Assembly (NCBI GenBank): GCA_020638555.1
Contig: JACKII010000002.1
Span: 62,001 to 126,000, forward strand
Direction of reading: 5' to 3'
From: Alphaproteobacteria bacterium
Lineage (GTDB): Bacteria > Pseudomonadota > Alphaproteobacteria > Bin95
Length of the DNA: 64,000 nt
A program made the position numbers and the translations under genes. The first letter of the stretch is position 1, and every line of letters starts with the position of its first letter. This document shows, in pieces, positions 62,151 through 64,000 of this stretch. Below the pieces are notes generated by a model that was given only the letters and a program-made list of their open reading frames with translations, made no database searches and was not told the origin of the DNA.

Positions 62151-62917
62151 CAGTCCGCCGTCCCCAGATAGGCCTCGATCACCTTCGGATCGCGCTGCAC
62201 CTCCGCCGGCGTGCCGTCGGCTATCTTGCGGCCGAAGTCGATGGCGACGACCTTGTCCGACACCTGCATGACCAGGCTCATATGGTGCTCGACCAGCAGC
62301 ACGGTGATGCCGCGCTCGTCCCGCACCTGGCGGATCTGGTCCTTGAGATGATCCAGTTCCTCGTGGTTCAGGCCGCCCGCCGGTTCGTCCAGCAGCAGCA
62401 ATTGCGGCTGGCTCGCCAGGGCACGCGCCATCTCGACCCGTTTCTGATAGGGGAAGGGCAGGGAGCCCACCGGCGTGTTCACCACGTCCGTCAGGTCCAT
62501 GAACTCGATCAGTTCCATGGACTGGGCCATCAATTCCCGCTCTTCCCGGTTGACCCAGGGCAGGCGGAAAGCGTTGGCGAGGAAGCCGCTATTGGTGTGG
62601 CAATGGCCGCCGATCATGACATTGTTCAACACCGACAGGGTCGGGAACAGCGCCAGGTTCTGAAACGTTCGACCGATGCCGAGCGATGCGATCTTGTCCG
62701 CGCCCGTGCCCAGGATCGATTGACCCTCGAACAGGATGTCGCCCTCGTTCGGGGTGTAGAGGCGGGACAGGCAGTTGAACAGCGTGGTCTTGCCAGCGCC
62801 GTTCGGGCCGATCAGGCCGACGATATCGCCTTTCGGGATGTCGAATGCGACCCCGTCCAGGGCGACGATGCCGCCGAAGCGGACCACTACGTCGCGCACT
62901 TCGAGGAGCGCTGCCAT
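62150..62917 (-). CDS. livG: Branched-chain amino acid-type ABC ATPase LivG
   Basis: 255 aa from the ATG at 62917, preceded by GGGAGGGGCAGTG. Walker A GPNGAGKTTLFNCLS, Walker B LLLLDEPAGGLNHEE, H-loop LLVEHHMSLVMQVSD. The signature region reads LPFPYQKRVEMARALASQ where the family has LPYGxQKR or LSYGQQRR: the signature Gly appears as Pro. First gene of the operon livG-livF-livH-livM-binding protein. Inner-membrane cytoplasmic face. Confidence 0.93.
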
Positions 62918-62941
62918 CACTGCCCCTCCCACAACGCCCAC

Positions 62942-63649
62942 ACCGGGCGCATGAACAGCGCGCCGGCCGTGTTTCGAGCCGATGTCAACGATTAACCTCC
63001 CATTGTGACTTTATCGGATGCGGAGAGGCCGCAGCCGGGTTGCCAGGGTCACGAGCAACCGTCGTTCTGTGCTAGCGGAATGGTCACAGCCATGCAACGG
63101 CGTTTCTGCCCGCGGCGGTCGACGCGCCCCACCGTCGGGCGCGCGGCGTCGAAGCCCCGCCTCAGCGCCCCAGACGCGCTTCGGAACCGCGGTTTCCCGG
63201 GTTTCGGCAAAGGAAAGCGGTACTATGTTGCGCAAATTACAAAGGGGATAATGCCACGGACGGAGCATGTTGGCGGCTCTGCCCGGCTGGCGGGGCTGAG
63301 CCGCCTTCGATGCCGGGGCATGCGGCTTGCATTGCGGTTGTCGCGCCTGGGAACCGGTCGCGGTGTGCGACGTCAAATCCCAGGAACGTTTCGCCCGCCG
63401 ACGGCGGCGGCCCGGCCACTGACAAAGCCGTGGGCGGCTCGGGCGCTGCTCGGATGCGTTGGTCCTCGCCCCGACCGACGCCGCCGATGCGGTCCTCGGC
63501 CGGGCTGCGGCTGCGTTCCCCGTCTTGCCACCCAACCCGCGGCAACCCTATGTTTGTCGGTAACACGGTGCCGCTGAACCTGGCGTGCGGCGGGCCTTTC
63601 CGACGCCGTGTGCCGGCGCGTTTCGCCTCCCGCCGTTCCGAGTTCTCCC
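62942..63649. other. Long intergenic region without a recognisable gene
   Basis: About 700 bp between the divergent livG and MFS genes. Very GC-rich with a short AT-richer patch at 63220-63255 (ACTATGTTGCGCAAATTAC). I see no protein with family features on either strand; the open frames are GC-bias products. It should carry the promoters of both flanking units. Confidence 0.5.
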
Positions 63650-64000
63650 ATGAATGATGCGTCGCCCATCGCTTCCCGCCCGGCACAACCCGCCGCAGAA
63701 GACGGCTTGCCGCGCCCGCGCCGGATCTGGGCGATTGCCGCGATCTCGTTCGGAACCGCGCTGTTCGTCGTGGACGGCACCATCGCCAACGTGGCGCTGC
63801 CGACGATCGCGCACGATCTGGGGACGGATCTTGCCGCCGTCGTCAGCGTCGTCACGGTCTATCAGTTGATCATGGTGATGGGGCTGCTGCCCTTCGCGAA
63901 CCTGGGGGAGCGGATCGGGCTGCGGCGCCTCTATCAGTTGGGGCAGCTGGTCTTCATGCTGGGCTCCGGCCTGGCGCTGTTGGCGCACAGCCTGCCGATC
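63650..64000 (+). CDS. MFS transporter, DHA2/EmrB-like (truncated by window end)
   Basis: First 117 codons only. N-terminal cytoplasmic stretch, TM1 with ISFGTALFVVDGTIANVALP (the D and V-D-x-T-I-V-N-V-A-L-P motif of 14-helix drug:H+ antiporters), then LGTDLAAVVSVVTVYQLIMV and the motif A-like LPFANLGERIGLRRLYQLGQ. Inner-membrane exporter; the substrate is unknown. Confidence 0.88.
   Translation, partial: MNDASPIASRPAQPAAEDGLPRPRRIWAIAAISFGTALFVVDGTIANVALPTIAHDLGTDLAAVVSVVTVYQLIMVMGLLPFANLGERIGLRRLYQLGQLVFMLGSGLALLAHSLPI

Overview
The window looks like chromosomal DNA of a GC-rich alphaproteobacterium, probably Rhodospirillales-like. This is inferred from gene content: PHA depolymerase of the CQ-box type, an rpmF/ferredoxin/FNR neighbourhood, several Liv-type substrate-binding genes, and many CoA-ester, molybdopterin and Baeyer-Villiger catabolic genes. 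I could not search databases, so all family names come from motifs and recognisable sequence.

Region 1 (1-19876) is ordinary GC-rich chromosome. A minus-strand run encodes catabolic enzymes: an arylmalonate decarboxylase/maleate isomerase-like protein (cut by the window edge), an aldehyde-oxidase-type molybdoenzyme subunit, a TPP enzyme, a serine beta-lactamase-fold hydrolase, an acyl-CoA ligase, a Baeyer-Villiger monooxygenase, a cupin and an HpcH/HpaI aldolase. They could jointly degrade cyclic or aromatic acids, but the substrate cannot be read from the DNA. Next come a MarR/Bcr pair, an LtrA relic, a GNAT protein, pirin with a divergent HxlR regulator, ferredoxin/FNR, rpmF, and a DUF35/thiolase pair. 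One AT-rich gene (8064-8960), with a probable winged helix and PD-(D/E)XK nuclease motif, is dropped into this run.

Region 2 (19877-23765) is a small insertion hot spot. An AT-rich cassette (lipoprotein plus overlapping 57-aa membrane protein) lies between two copies of the thiolase 3' end. It is followed by two tandem copies of an IS630-type element that are identical as far as I compared them.

Region 3 (23766-49422) is a 25.6-kb genomic island in the 3' end of tRNA-Phe. A 50-bp exact repeat of the tRNA marks both ends; the intact tRNA is on the right. The tyrosine integrase is cut by an IS5-family element with a TA duplication. A VirD4-like ATPase is cut by an IS66 element (8-bp duplication). 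A replication-relaxation protein is cut by a second IS66 (another 8-bp duplication). A TraG-like ATPase carries two single-base frameshifts. Cargo includes a SieB-like membrane protein, a membrane protein/metallo-beta-lactamase pair, a large serine recombinase, a secreted hydrolase-NIDO protein with a PEP-CTERM-like tail plus partner, DUF3768, an XRE regulator with a RuvC-like protein, and three small membrane proteins. The island appears immobilised by IS insertions.

Region 4 (49423-64000) is chromosome again: PHA depolymerase, dienelactone hydrolase, a protein with an N-terminus reminiscent of contractile-injection cargo, recG, then a complete branched-chain-amino-acid-type ABC system (livG, livF, livH, livM) followed by three tandem paralogous substrate-binding proteins, each with its own terminator. 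The start of an MFS exporter runs off the right end.
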